From Halioglobus sp. (lineage in GTDB: Bacteria; Pseudomonadota; Gammaproteobacteria; Pseudomonadales; Halieaceae), in assembly GCA_028825045.1 (NCBI GenBank), contig JAPKAY010000006.1, positions 1-64,000 on the forward strand: a DNA stretch of 64,000 bases, written 5' to 3'. This document shows, piece after piece, positions 8,226 to 17,530 of this stretch. The notes beneath the pieces are model-generated. The model was not told the DNA's origin. It saw only the letters and a list, made by a program, of their open reading frames with translations, and did not search any database. The translations under genes and the position numbers were made by a program. Position 1 is the stretch's first letter, and each line of letters starts with the position of its first letter.

Positions 8226-9539
8226 ATGAGTATAAGTAAGACTGAATTTGCCCGTCGGCGAAAGAACCTCATGGCTCTTATGGATCCCAATAGTATTGCC
8301 ATTATTCCTTCGGCAAGGGAACAGGTTCGCAGTCGGGATACCGAATATCCGTTTCGCCAGGACAGTGACTTTTACTACCTGCTGGGTTTCACCGAACCGG
8401 ATGCGGTCCTGGTGTTAATGCCGGCCCGTCGCTACGGACAGGTGGTCGTCTTTTGTCGCGAGCGTGATCCGGGAATGGAATTGTGGAATGGCTACCGTGC
8501 GGGCCCGGAGGGCGTATGCGAAAAGTTCGGGGCTGATGACGCTTTCCCTATCGGCGATATCGATGACATTTTGCCTGGCTTGTTGGAGGGCCGGGAGCGT
8601 GTTTACTATTCCATGGGACGCAGCTCCGAATTCGATCAAAAGATCATGGGTTGGGTTAACAGCCTGCGTGAGAAAGTGTCTTCGGGTACGGTACTTCCAG
8701 GGGAATTTAGCGACCTGGATCACATGCTGCATGAACTAAGGCTGATTAAAAGTGCTGCGGAGGTGCGTCTCATGCGCAAGGCTGCAGACATTACCGCCAA
8801 TGCGCACAAGCGAGCGATGAAAATTTGCCGCGGTGGATTGTATGAATATCACCTGGAAGCGGAATTACAACACGAATTCGCGATGTCGGGCGCGCGGCAT
8901 GCAGCCTACGCCAGCATCGTTGGAGGGGGTGCCAACGCCTGCGTTATGCACTATGTTGAAAACAGCAGCAAGTTGCGTGACGGTGACCTGGTCCTCATCG
9001 ATGCGGGCTGCGAGCTGGAGTACTACGCCTCAGATGTCACGCGTACCTTTCCGGTTAATGGCCGATACAGCAAAGAGCAACGCGCACTTTACGACATTGT
9101 GCTCAACGCGCAGCTGGCGGCGATTGCCGAAATAAAACCGGGGAACCACTGGAACCAGCCGCACGACTCGAGCGTTAGAGTAATAACCGAAGGCCTTGTC
9201 GATTTGGGTTTGCTTAAAGGCAGGGTCAAAAAATTGATTGAGAGCCAGGCCTATCGCGCTTTCTATATGCACCGTGTTGGTCACTGGCTGGGGCTGGATG
9301 TGCATGATGTGGGTGACTATCGGGTGAGTGGCGAATGGCGCATGCTGGAGCCGGGCATGGTAATGACAGTGGAGCCGGGGCTGTATATCAGCGCAGGCGA
9401 CCAAAAAGTGGCAAAAAAATGGCGCGGTATTGGCATTCGTATTGAGGATGATGTCGTCATCACAGACAAAGGCTGTGACGTCATCACCTCGGGTGTACCA
9501 AAGACCGCAGAAGAGATTGAAGCGCTGATGGCCAGTTGA
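8226..9539 (+). CDS. pepP: Xaa-Pro aminopeptidase
   Basis: Cytoplasmic metallopeptidase removing the N-terminal residue before proline, 437 residues as in E. coli PepP. It has an N-terminal creatinase-like domain (about 1-165) and a C-terminal pita-bread domain. Metal-binding and catalytic motifs are visible: LIDAGCELEYYASDVTRTFP (two Asp), HRVGHWLGLDVHDVG (His), MVMTVEPGLY (Glu) and GIGIRIEDDVVIT (Glu). It lies four bases before ubiH, in one operon with ygfB, ubiH and ubiI. Confidence 0.96.
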   Translation: MSISKTEFARRRKNLMALMDPNSIAIIPSAREQVRSRDTEYPFRQDSDFYYLLGFTEPDAVLVLMPARRYGQVVVFCRERDPGMELWNGYRAGPEGVCEKFGADDAFPIGDIDDILPGLLEGRERVYYSMGRSSEFDQKIMGWVNSLREKVSSGTVLPGEFSDLDHMLHELRLIKSAAEVRLMRKAADITANAHKRAMKICRGGLYEYHLEAELQHEFAMSGARHAAYASIVGGGANACVMHYVENSSKLRDGDLVLIDAGCELEYYASDVTRTFPVNGRYSKEQRALYDIVLNAQLAAIAEIKPGNHWNQPHDSSVRVITEGLVDLGLLKGRVKKLIESQAYRAFYMHRVGHWLGLDVHDVGDYRVSGEWRMLEPGMVMTVEPGLYISAGDQKVAKKWRGIGIRIEDDVVITDKGCDVITSGVPKTAEEIEALMAS

Positions 9540-9543
9540 AAAA

Positions 9544-10791
9544 ATGAGCGATAACTACGACATTGTCATCGCCGGCGGTGGCATGGTGGGCGTCAGTCTG
9601 GCGCTGCAGTTGGGGGCTGTATTGCCTCCTCAAATATCTATTGTGCTGATTGAAAGCGCCTCAATTCCTGTTGACCAGGAGATTAGCGCGCCAGATTACC
9701 ACCCCTCGTTTGATGCCCGCTCGACAGCGCTGAGTTACAGCTCACGACTTATCTATGAGCAGATGCAGGTGTGGGCGGCGTTACAGGAGTGGCTGTGTGC
9801 CATTGAGAGCATTCACGTGTCCAATCGCGGCCGCTTTGGAAGTACGCTGTTAAAGGCCAGTGACCAACGCTGGGAGGCACTGGGATATGTAGTTGAGAAC
9901 GCCTGGTTAGGCCGCGCACTTATTCACCAGTTGCATGAACAGGGACGCGTTGAAGTGCGTAGTCCGGCGATGGTGGTACGGGCGACCCCGGCGGGTGCAG
10001 GCGTCACTCTGCAGTTGGACCGTGACCAGGCGAACATTAAGACTGGTTTGCTTCTGGTGGCAGATGGTGTCGGCTCACAATTGCGCGAGCAACTGGGCGT
10101 CACGGTGAAGGAAAAAAACTACCAGCAGCATGCAGTAGTGGCCAATATTGCCTCCACAGAACCGCATCGGGGCTGCGCCTATGAGCGTTTTACCGATGAA
10201 GGTCCGCTCGCGCTTTTGCCGCTCTTGCCCGCGGGCGGCGGCGAGCACCGAAGTGCGCTTGTCTGGACGCTTGCCCCCGAAAAGGCCCGGCACATGTGCT
10301 CGTGCTCACCCGCAGAGTTCTTGCAGGTCTTGCAGGCTCGCTTCGGCTATCGGCTGGGTCGTTTGCTACAGGTCGGCGAGCGCCATGAGTATCCGCTTGC
10401 GCTGGTGCAATCCCACGAACAGGTCCGCCAGGGTGTTGTGGTGATGGGCAACGCGGCCCACGCCCTGCATCCGGTTGCCGGACAGGGCTTCAACCTGGCA
10501 TTGCGGGATGTGGCGGAGCTGGGTCGTGTGCTGGCCGCGGGGGTTGCCGAGGGCCTGCCACCGGGTGATCTTGCGATGTTGCAGCGCTACCAAAGCCGGC
10601 AGCGGTCGGACCAGGACAGAACGATCCGGTTCAGTGATCAGGTGCCCGCGCTGTTTATGCACCGTGATCCTCTGCTCGGACTAGGACGTGATCTGGCACT
10701 GGCGGGCCTGGATATCACACCCGCCTTGAAGCGCGAGTTTGTGCGTTATGCCGCCGGGGTTGCGCCCATGGAGGGACGCGTGAATGGGTAA
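9544..10791 (+). CDS. ubiH: 2-octaprenyl-6-methoxyphenol hydroxylase (UbiH)
   Basis: FAD monooxygenase of aerobic ubiquinone synthesis that hydroxylates the quinone ring. It has 415 residues: N-terminal dinucleotide motif IVIAGGGMVGVSLALQLG, the middle motif VADGVGSQLREQLG, and the FAD-ribityl motif GNAAHALHPVAGQGFNLALR typical of UbiH/UbiF/UbiI. It starts four bases after pepP and overlaps the next hydroxylase by eight bases. Which ring position each of the two hydroxylases takes is assigned by synteny with Pseudomonas. Confidence 0.92.
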   Translation: MSDNYDIVIAGGGMVGVSLALQLGAVLPPQISIVLIESASIPVDQEISAPDYHPSFDARSTALSYSSRLIYEQMQVWAALQEWLCAIESIHVSNRGRFGSTLLKASDQRWEALGYVVENAWLGRALIHQLHEQGRVEVRSPAMVVRATPAGAGVTLQLDRDQANIKTGLLLVADGVGSQLREQLGVTVKEKNYQQHAVVANIASTEPHRGCAYERFTDEGPLALLPLLPAGGGEHRSALVWTLAPEKARHMCSCSPAEFLQVLQARFGYRLGRLLQVGERHEYPLALVQSHEQVRQGVVVMGNAAHALHPVAGQGFNLALRDVAELGRVLAAGVAEGLPPGDLAMLQRYQSRQRSDQDRTIRFSDQVPALFMHRDPLLGLGRDLALAGLDITPALKREFVRYAAGVAPMEGRVNG

Positions 10792-12001
10792 ATTCCAGCA
10801 GCAGGATGTAGTGATTATTGGTGCCGGTATCGCCGGTTCTGCCTTGGCTGTGGCGCTCGCTGGTGAGGGGATGTCCATCACATTGGTAGAGGCGCAGTCA
10901 GTCGCCGCACCAGGCCTGCCTGATGTTCGTGATGTCCACAACTTTGATACGCGGGTCAGTGCATTAACGCCACGCTCGCGCGTGTATCTGGACACCCTGG
11001 GTGCATGGGAAGCCATCGCCGCTTATCGTAACTTGGCGTATCGGCATATGACGGTGTGGGATGCCCAGGGAACTGGACAGATCGATTTTGATCACGCTGA
11101 GGTGAATGTACCTGAGTTGGGTCACATTGTAGAAAATCGGGCTATTGTCAGTGCACTACTCGCCCAAGTCGCAACAGCGCCTGATGTCCAGGTGATGAGT
11201 CCGGCTTCGCTAACCGCTTGTTCACGCCTCGCATCCGGTGAGATGAGTTTGGAGCTCGACGACGGTCAGACGCTGGAGGCGCGCTTGTTAGTGGCGGCCG
11301 ATGGCGCCTTGTCGCCGGTGCGTGAAATGATGGCGTTCCGCAGTCGGGAATGGGACTACGGGCATTGCGCGCTCGCTGCCACGGTAGAAGTTGAGCAAAA
11401 CCATAAGGATACGGCCTGGCAACGGTTTTTGCCCTCCGGGCCACTGGCATTGCTGCCGTTACCAGGAGCAGAAGGCCGTCACTACTGCTCCATCGTGTGG
11501 TCAATGCAGGAACATTTGGTCGATGACATGCTCGTGCTGGAAGACGGCGCTTTTTGCACAGAATTGGAAAAGGCCAGCGAGCGGTGCCTCGGTGCTGTGC
11601 TGGGTGCCTCCAAGCGCTTTGCCTTCCCACTGCGTCAGCGTCACGCAGTGGACTATGTGCAGGAAGGTGTTGCTCTGGTTGCAGATGCCGCACACACCAT
11701 CCACCCTCTGGCAGGCCAGGGTATTAACCTGGGTTTGCAGGATGTATCGGTACTGGCCGAAGAGATTCTGGCAGGTCACGCGCGCGGCGTCAGTCCCGGC
11801 GAGCTGGCATTGTTGCGACGGTATCAGCGACAGCGCAAGGGTGAGAACCTGACGATGATGACGGCAATGGACGGATTCAAGCGTTTGTTTGAGCAGCAGG
11901 CTCTACCTTTGCGATGGTTGCGCAACGTCGGCATGCGGCGTGTGGACCAGATGTTGCCTCTGAAGCAAAGGATTATGCGACAGGCTATGGGGCTGGGTTG
12001 A
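10784..12001 (+). CDS. ubiI: Ubiquinone-biosynthesis FAD hydroxylase (UbiI/VisC-like)
   Basis: Second ubiquinone-pathway FAD monooxygenase, 405 residues. Motifs: VIIGAGIAGSALAVALAGEG at the N-terminus, FDTRVSALTPRSRVYLDTLG (the UbiH/UbiI family segment), VAADGALSPVREMM, and ADAAHTIHPLAGQGINLGLQ. Its start overlaps the ubiH stop by eight bases. In E. coli the UbiI paralogue performs C5 hydroxylation. That specific activity is inferred from synteny, and a UbiF-like role cannot be excluded. Confidence 0.88.
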   Translation: MGKFQQQDVVIIGAGIAGSALAVALAGEGMSITLVEAQSVAAPGLPDVRDVHNFDTRVSALTPRSRVYLDTLGAWEAIAAYRNLAYRHMTVWDAQGTGQIDFDHAEVNVPELGHIVENRAIVSALLAQVATAPDVQVMSPASLTACSRLASGEMSLELDDGQTLEARLLVAADGALSPVREMMAFRSREWDYGHCALAATVEVEQNHKDTAWQRFLPSGPLALLPLPGAEGRHYCSIVWSMQEHLVDDMLVLEDGAFCTELEKASERCLGAVLGASKRFAFPLRQRHAVDYVQEGVALVADAAHTIHPLAGQGINLGLQDVSVLAEEILAGHARGVSPGELALLRRYQRQRKGENLTMMTAMDGFKRLFEQQALPLRWLRNVGMRRVDQMLPLKQRIMRQAMGLG

Positions 12002-12030
12002 ATTGGCGCCCTGATGGTACTGAGGGTTGA

Positions 12031-12060
12031 TGGCTCAGTTTGAAATTTTGAGCTGAGCCA
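12031..12060 (+). terminator. Hairpin after ubiI, possible terminator
   Basis: TGGCTCAG (12031-12038) and CTGAGCCA (12053-12060) are perfect inverted repeats with a 14-base loop, 30 bases after the ubiI stop. No T-run follows immediately, so it may be a weak or factor-dependent terminator, or an RNA-stabilising hairpin, at the end of the ygfB-pepP-ubiH-ubiI operon. Confidence 0.4.
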
Positions 12061-12191
12061 ACAGCATCTTAAGAGATATTGTTTTTCACCCCTAGGCCGT
12101 TAGAATGGGCCGCTCATGAATACACCAGAAAATGCCGCCGGTTGTCACACGCCACGGTGTGCCCCGGGCGATCACCAAAAGAGGACATCCC

Positions 12192-12581
12192 ATGAGCCAG
12201 ACGCCGAGTGAACTGAAATACGCCATCACGCACGAATGGGCCCGGAAGGAAGAGGACGGCACAGTAACCGTCGGCATCACCGACCATGCCCAGGAGGCAT
12301 TGGGTGATGTTGTCTTCGTGGAGTTGCCCGAGGTGGGGACTGTTCTGGCGGCAGCGGAAGAGGCGGGTGTGGTGGAGTCTGTCAAGGCGGCGTCGGACAT
12401 ATACGCACCTGTGGCAGGGGAAGTTATTGCCATCAATGAGCAATTGGAAGACGAGCCGGAAATGGTCAACTCTGACCCCTACAACGAGGGCTGGTTCTAC
12501 AAGTTGAAACTGTCTGACACCAGCGAGTTGGATGCCCTTATGACTGCTGAAGACTATCAAGGGCAGTGTGAAGACGAATAA
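12192..12581 (+). CDS. gcvH: Glycine cleavage system H protein
   Basis: Lipoyl carrier of the glycine cleavage system, shuttling the aminomethyl group from GcvP to GcvT. It has 129 residues. The lipoylation site is the Lys in [19 protein letters not shown] (about 64). N-terminal [27 protein letters not shown] and [14 protein letters not shown] are family signatures. An in-frame ATG at 12132 adds 20 atypical residues. ATG 12192, after AAAAGAGGA, gives the standard length. No gcvT or gcvP is adjacent; rlmI follows instead. Confidence 0.95.
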   Translation: MSQTPSELKYAITHEWARKEEDGTVTVGITDHAQEALGDVVFVELPEVGTVLAAAEEAGVVESVKAASDIYAPVAGEVIAINEQLEDEPEMVNSDPYNEGWFYKLKLSDTSELDALMTAEDYQGQCEDE

Positions 12582-12608
12582 GGGCTTGCCCTTTTTAAGC
12601 CACACCCC

Positions 12609-13790
12609 GTGATCGATCTCTTCCTGCGCCAGGGCGCTGACCACCGCCTGCGCGGCGGCCACCTCTGGGTTTACTCTAACGAGATCGATAGCAAGCGCTC
12701 GCCTTTAGGTGATTTTTCTGCCGGCGACCTGGTCGCTGTGAAGAACGCCAACGGCAAATTGCTGGGCTCCGCTTATATGGATCCCAATTCCCTGATCTGC
12801 GCGCGACTCTATGCTCCGGGCGAACACCGGGCAATGGATGCAGATTTGTTTGCGGCTCGGCTGGAGACCGCACATTCCCTTCGGCAAGCTGCTTTTGATA
12901 AGCCGTTCTATCGGTTGGTCTATGGCGACAGCGATGCCCTGCCCGGGCTGGTGGTCGATCGCTTCGGTGACTATCTGATTGTGCAACTCAATAATGCGGG
13001 GTTGGAACGGTATCGAGAGCCATTGCTAAGCGTGTTGGTTGCGGTGTTGCAGCCCCGCGGAATTCTGCTGCGGGCCGACAGTCGAAGCCGGCGCGAGCAG
13101 GGTCTGTCCACAGACAGTGAGGTGGTTTACGGCGAAGTACCTGAGCAGGTTCCGCTGGAGGAAAACGGTGTGCAATTTCTCGCGCCGGTTTACGAGGGAC
13201 AAAAGACCGGCTGGTTTTACGATCATCGCATGTCGCGGGCCCGGCTGGCGGCATGGGTAGACGGAAAAAGTGTGCTGGACGTTTACAGCTATATCGGTGG
13301 CTGGGGTATTCAGGCGGCCGCCTTTGGCGCTAGCGAAGTGTGTTGTCTGGACAGTTCTGCCCGGGCACTGGAGGGCGTGAAAGCCAATGCGGGGCTCAAT
13401 GGTCTGCAAGATAGAGTCAGTACGCTGCGCGGGTCTGCGCCCGAGACTATGGCTTCTTTGATCTCTGAGGGTCGCCGGTTTGAGGTGGTGATTCTGGATC
13501 CGCCGGCGTTTATTCAGCGCAGGAAGGATCTAAAGAAGGGTATAGCGGCCTACCGGCGTATCAATGAACTTGGGCTACAGCTGCTGGAGCCGGGGGGGGT
13601 GCTGGTCTCGGCTTCCTGTTCTATGCATTTGTCGCGGGCGGATTTGATTGGTGCAATGCAGCAGGCGGCGGTGCGCTCCGGGTGTCAGCTTCGCATTGTG
13701 GAGCAGGGCGCGCAGGGACCGGATCATCCGGTCCATCCGGCAATTCCTGAAACAGAGTATTTGAAGGCGGTTTTTGCTCGGAAGGTTTGA
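12609..13790 (+). CDS. rlmI: 23S rRNA m5C1962 methyltransferase
   Basis: SAM-dependent cytosine-5 methyltransferase acting on 23S rRNA, 393 residues, GTG start at 12609. An N-terminal PUA domain (LRGGHLWVYSNEID, FSAGDLVAVKNANGKLLGSAY) is followed by the EEHR-type middle domain (VYEGQKTGWFYDHRMSR). The Rossmann domain has VLDVYSYIGGWGIQAAAFGA, then DPPAFIQRRKDLKKG and the catalytic SASCSMHLS. It lies 27 bases after gcvH and may share its transcript. Confidence 0.93.
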   Translation: MIDLFLRQGADHRLRGGHLWVYSNEIDSKRSPLGDFSAGDLVAVKNANGKLLGSAYMDPNSLICARLYAPGEHRAMDADLFAARLETAHSLRQAAFDKPFYRLVYGDSDALPGLVVDRFGDYLIVQLNNAGLERYREPLLSVLVAVLQPRGILLRADSRSRREQGLSTDSEVVYGEVPEQVPLEENGVQFLAPVYEGQKTGWFYDHRMSRARLAAWVDGKSVLDVYSYIGGWGIQAAAFGASEVCCLDSSARALEGVKANAGLNGLQDRVSTLRGSAPETMASLISEGRRFEVVILDPPAFIQRRKDLKKGIAAYRRINELGLQLLEPGGVLVSASCSMHLSRADLIGAMQQAAVRSGCQLRIVEQGAQGPDHPVHPAIPETEYLKAVFARKV

Positions 13791-13828
13791 GGCGACTTGT
13801 GTTTTTCGCGGCCTATTGGTAAATCGCC

Positions 13829-13851
13829 GCGACGCGGTAGTGCCGTGTCGC
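13829..13851. repeat. Inverted repeat between convergent genes
   Basis: GCGACGCGG (13829-13837) pairs with CCGTGTCGC (13843-13851) around a five-base loop, with one G-U pair. It sits in the 136-base gap where rlmI and the HAD gene converge. There is no T-run on either strand, so terminator function is uncertain. Confidence 0.35.
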
Positions 13852-13926
13852 CATCCGGGGGACGCAGAACCCGCTGACCGTTTTTTGATGGCATTGCCCT
13901 GCAGTGGGCTAATCAGGAATGCGCCG

Positions 13927-14580
13927 TCAGCGCAGAGAAATCACCGGCCACTCAAGCTCGGCCGCTCGAGCTCGCAGCGTATCGTCGGGGTCCACCGCAA
14001 CAGGGTTATCCACCAGCTCCAGCAACGGCAGGTCATTATGCGAGTCACTGTAAAACCAAGCGCCCTTGAGATCCCCGTCGCGATCGCGCAGCCATTGCTG
14101 TAGACGCGTAACCTTACCAGCGTGATATGACGGGATACCGCTGGGCTCCCCGGTGTAGAGACCGTCCACGATCTCAGCTTCACACGCTAGAAGCTCGTTC
14201 ACCCCCAATGCGGTGGCGATCGGTTCAGTAATAAAGTGATTCGTAGCAGTAATGATCAGTAGCTCATGGCCGCGCCGCCGGTGATCGGCAATGAGCGCCT
14301 CTGCTGCGGGGAGCATGATGGGTTTGATCTTGCTGTCCATAAAAGCCTGGTGCCAGCGGTCGAGTTGCTCTGGCGGATGTCCTTTTAGGGTGCCCAGGGA
14401 AAAGCGCAAATAGGCGATAATGTCGAGAGTGCCGGCTTCGTAGTCCGCGTAGAAGGCCTCGTTGCGCCGGGAAAAGTCCTCGCCATTCACCAACCCCTGC
14501 TCGCAAACAAACTGTCCCCACAAGTGGTCGCTATCGCCGCCGATCAGGGTGTTATCCAGGTCGAAAATTGCCAGTGTCAC
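13927..14580 (-). CDS. HAD-IB family phosphatase (SerB-like fold)
   Basis: Haloacid dehalogenase-type phosphatase of 217 residues. Motif [17 protein letters not shown] carries the nucleophilic Asp, motif II is LIITATN, and motif III/IV lies around [12 protein letters not shown] and [25 protein letters not shown] four-helix cap lies between motifs I and II. It is divergent from rppH-ptsP, as its homologue is in Pseudomonas, where this protein has been linked to histidinol-phosphate phosphatase activity. The substrate here is not provable from sequence; phosphoserine is another candidate. Confidence 0.85.
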   Translation of the reverse strand: MTLAIFDLDNTLIGGDSDHLWGQFVCEQGLVNGEDFSRRNEAFYADYEAGTLDIIAYLRFSLGTLKGHPPEQLDRWHQAFMDSKIKPIMLPAAEALIADHRRRGHELLIITATNHFITEPIATALGVNELLACEAEIVDGLYTGEPSGIPSYHAGKVTRLQQWLRDRDGDLKGAWFYSDSHNDLPLLELVDNPVAVDPDDTLRARAAELEWPVISLR

Positions 14581-14664
14581 GGCCTGCCCCTCAAAGATTC
14601 GAAGGCCAGAATAGCCGGTGTCCCGGCCATAGTAAATTTCTCAGAGCCTGTAAAGTGTGGAACA

Positions 14665-15198
14665 ATGACCGATTCTAATAATATATGGCATATTAAAGTG
14701 ATCGATTCAGCCGGCTTTCGTCCGAATGTGGGAATAGTGCTAGCCAATGATCGTGGCCAAGTATTATGGGCCCGTCGGATCGGTGGTCACAACGCGTGGC
14801 AGTTTCCCCAGGGGGGTATCAGCGAAGGGGAATCTCCTGAGGATGCGCTGTATCGCGAGCTGAACGAGGAAGTGGGTTTGTCCCGCGACGCAGTTGAGGT
14901 GTTGGCCTCCACCAAGGGCTGGCTGCGATACCGGCTACCACAACGCTTTATTCGATCGAGACATAAACCCCTGTGTATCGGCCAAAAGCAGAAATGGTTC
15001 CTGCTTCGTATGCTAGAAGATGACAAGGCGGTGCAGTTGGATCTCAACGACAAACCTGAATTCGACCAGTGGCAGTGGGTTAGTTACTGGTATCCCCTGG
15101 ATCAGGTCATCTCTTTCAAACGCGAGGTCTATCGCCGCGCGATGAAGGAGCTGGCTGCTCCCCTGGGTCGTCATACTGACAACCAGGCAGGCTGGTAA
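14665..15198 (+). CDS. rppH: RNA pyrophosphohydrolase
   Basis: Nudix hydrolase that removes pyrophosphate from 5'-triphosphorylated mRNA, triggering RNase E decay. It has 177 residues. The N-terminal [20 protein letters not shown] and [18 protein letters not shown] segments precede the Nudix box, with [10 protein letters not shown] containing the catalytic Glu residues. An upstream in-frame start at 14524 would overlap the divergent HAD gene and adds 47 unrelated residues. ATG 14665 gives the family N-terminus (MTDSNN). ptsP begins six bases downstream, a conserved pair in gammaproteobacteria. Confidence 0.94.
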   Translation: MTDSNNIWHIKVIDSAGFRPNVGIVLANDRGQVLWARRIGGHNAWQFPQGGISEGESPEDALYRELNEEVGLSRDAVEVLASTKGWLRYRLPQRFIRSRHKPLCIGQKQKWFLLRMLEDDKAVQLDLNDKPEFDQWQWVSYWYPLDQVISFKREVYRRAMKELAAPLGRHTDNQAGW

Positions 15199-15204
15199 GC
15201 CGCC

Positions 15205-17469
15205 ATGCTTGAAACGCTGCGTCACATTGTTCAGGAGGTCAACACGGCCCGCAGCCTGAATGAAGCACTGGAAATTATGGTGCGCCGGGTGCGCGATGCC
15301 ATGAGCACACAAGTGTGCAGCGTGTATATGCGCGAGCCCTCCAGCGGGCGGTATGTGTTCCGTGCAACCGAAGGATTGAATCAGGAGCTGGTGGACGAAG
15401 TTAGCCTCGCTGCGGGGGATGGGCTCGTTGGTCTGGTTGCCGAGCGGGGCGAACCCGTGAATCTCGAGGACGCGGAGAATCACGCCAGCTATCGTTTTCT
15501 TCCTGGCATTGGAGAGGAGCACTACCACGCATTTTTGGGCGTCCCCATCATCCATCAGCGGGGTGTATTGGGTGTTTTGGTAGTGCAGCAGGAAGAGCGA
15601 CGACGCTTCGACGAGAGCGACGAGGCCTTCCTGGTAACACTCTCTGCACAGTTGGCGGGAGTGATCGCTCACGCCCAGGTAACCGGAGAGGTGGAGACGC
15701 GGGCTATCACTGGTCAGGCTCCGGCCAAAATTTCCGGTGTGCCCGGTGCACCAGGCATCGCTATTGGTACTGCGGTGATAGTTTCCCCGGGTGCAGACAT
15801 GTATGCAGTTCCCGCGCGGGAGGCTAGTCATCCGCGCAAGGAAGTTCGGGCCTTTAGGGAGGCGCTGCAAAGCGTCCAGAAAGATATTCGGCGGGTAGCC
15901 GACAACCTGGGCTCAGAGCTGAGCCCGGAAGATCATGCTCTGTTTGATGTGTACCTCAGTATTTTGGACGACTCCACTATTGGTGCGGAGGTGGTCGGTC
16001 TTATCCGCAGCGGTCAGTGGGCACAGGGCGCATTGAGCCAGGTGATGATCGAGCACATTCGCCATTTTGAGCGGATGGAACACAGCTACCTGAAAGAACG
16101 TGCTGTAGATGTTAAGGATTTGGGTACGAGAGTACTTGCTTACCTCCAGGCCGCGAACCAGGAAGTGCGGGTCTATCCAGACAAGACAATCCTTGTGGGG
16201 GAAGAGTTGACGGCCACTTCTTTGGGAGAAATACCGCGCGAAAAACTGGCGGGACTGATTTCCGTGCGGGGCTCTGGTAGTTCCCATGTAGCCATTCTGG
16301 CCCGCGCCATGGGGGTGCCCACGGTCATGGGGGCGGTCGACTTGCCCTATACCCGGCTCCAGGACCGCGAGGTCATCATTGATGGCTATAACGGTACCGT
16401 CCATCTCAATCCCCTTCCTGAAATCAAGCAGCGGTTTCAGGAAGTGGTGGATGAGGACACCGCCTTGTCGCGGGATCTGGAAGCCCTGCGTGACGAGCCC
16501 TGCGTTACCCTCGACGGCCATCGTACACCGCTGTGGGTCAACACTGGTTTGATGGCGGATGTCACCCGTTCGCTGGAACAGGGCGCGGAGGGCGTAGGCC
16601 TGTACCGTACGGAGGTGCCGTTTCTGCTGCGGGACCGTTTTCCCAGTGAAGAGGAGCAGCGGCAAATATACCGTGAGCAACTGGAGGCCTTTTCGCCCAA
16701 GCCGGTGACTATGCGAACCCTGGATATTGGTGGTGACAAGGCGCTGCCGTATTTTCCGATTGAGGAAGATAACCCGTTTCTCGGTTGGCGCGGGATTCGT
16801 GTGACTCTGGATCACCCGGAAATTTTTCTGGCCCAGGTCCGTGCAATGCTCAAAGCGAATGAAGGGCTTGGCAATCTGCGCATTATGCTGCCGATGGTGT
16901 GCAACGTGTCCGAGCTGGACGAGGCGATGGATCTGATTCACCGCAGCCACCGCGAACTTAGGCAGGATGGCCTGACCGGTGATTTGCCACCTATCGGCGT
17001 AATGGTTGAGGTGCCGGCTGCCGTCTATCAGGCCCGCGCACTGGCGCGTCGTGCCGATTTCCTTTCGGTTGGCAGCAACGACCTGACGCAATACCTGTTG
17101 GCGGTCGATCGCAACAACGCTCGAGTCGCAGACCTCTACCACTCCTTGCACCCGGCGGTGCTGCAAGCCTTGTTGGAAGTGGCGGCGGCAAGTCGGGACG
17201 AGGATGTTCCCATTGGCATTTGCGGAGAGCTGGCGGGAGATCCCGGTGGGGCTGTGCTGCTGCTGGCCATGGGCTACGACGTACTATCGATGAACGCGAC
17301 CAGCCTGCCTAAGGTGAAGAAGGCGTTGCGCAATGTGCAACTCAGTGAGGCGCGGCAATTGCTCGAGGAAGTGATGGAGATGGCGTATGTGGGCGATATT
17401 AACAAGCGCCTGGAGGAGTTTCTGACCGAGCACGGAATGGAGAAATTTATCCACAGCCCAGTGGAGTAG
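15205..17469 (+). CDS. ptsP: Phosphoenolpyruvate-protein phosphotransferase, nitrogen PTS (EI-Ntr)
   Basis: First kinase of the regulatory nitrogen phosphotransferase chain (PtsP to NPr to EIIA-Ntr), 754 residues. An N-terminal GAF domain (1-165: AGDGLVGLVAERGEPVNLED, FLGVPIIHQRGVLGVLVVQQ) is followed by the EI core: SGVPGAPGIAIGTA, the phospho-His loop GSGSSHVAILARAMGVP (His near 361), and the PEP-binding barrel (GLYRTEVPFLLRDRFPSEEE, MVEVPAAVYQARALARRADF, SVGSNDLTQYLLAVDRNN, GICGELAGDPGG). The GAF domain distinguishes it from sugar-PTS EI. It is downstream of rppH with a six-base gap. Confidence 0.96.
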   Translation: MLETLRHIVQEVNTARSLNEALEIMVRRVRDAMSTQVCSVYMREPSSGRYVFRATEGLNQELVDEVSLAAGDGLVGLVAERGEPVNLEDAENHASYRFLPGIGEEHYHAFLGVPIIHQRGVLGVLVVQQEERRRFDESDEAFLVTLSAQLAGVIAHAQVTGEVETRAITGQAPAKISGVPGAPGIAIGTAVIVSPGADMYAVPAREASHPRKEVRAFREALQSVQKDIRRVADNLGSELSPEDHALFDVYLSILDDSTIGAEVVGLIRSGQWAQGALSQVMIEHIRHFERMEHSYLKERAVDVKDLGTRVLAYLQAANQEVRVYPDKTILVGEELTATSLGEIPREKLAGLISVRGSGSSHVAILARAMGVPTVMGAVDLPYTRLQDREVIIDGYNGTVHLNPLPEIKQRFQEVVDEDTALSRDLEALRDEPCVTLDGHRTPLWVNTGLMADVTRSLEQGAEGVGLYRTEVPFLLRDRFPSEEEQRQIYREQLEAFSPKPVTMRTLDIGGDKALPYFPIEEDNPFLGWRGIRVTLDHPEIFLAQVRAMLKANEGLGNLRIMLPMVCNVSELDEAMDLIHRSHRELRQDGLTGDLPPIGVMVEVPAAVYQARALARRADFLSVGSNDLTQYLLAVDRNNARVADLYHSLHPAVLQALLEVAAASRDEDVPIGICGELAGDPGGAVLLLAMGYDVLSMNATSLPKVKKALRNVQLSEARQLLEEVMEMAYVGDINKRLEEFLTEHGMEKFIHSPVE

Positions 17470-17530
17470 CGGTCAGATTCTGCGAGATTTGCAACACCAG
17501 CCAGTGCGAGTCGGCACGTCGGCGGCCTGT

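Noticed and set aside
11148..11693. 181-codon minus-strand frame inside ubiI
   Set aside because: Low-complexity Arg/Pro/His composition typical of the antisense of a GC-rich gene.
12002..12191. Glycine riboswitch ahead of gcvH
   Set aside because: No tandem aptamer-like pattern seen; only one hairpin (12031-12060) that is closer to the ubiI stop.
15913..17166. 417-codon minus-strand frame inside ptsP
   Set aside because: Antisense shadow of a well-supported gene with no domain of its own.
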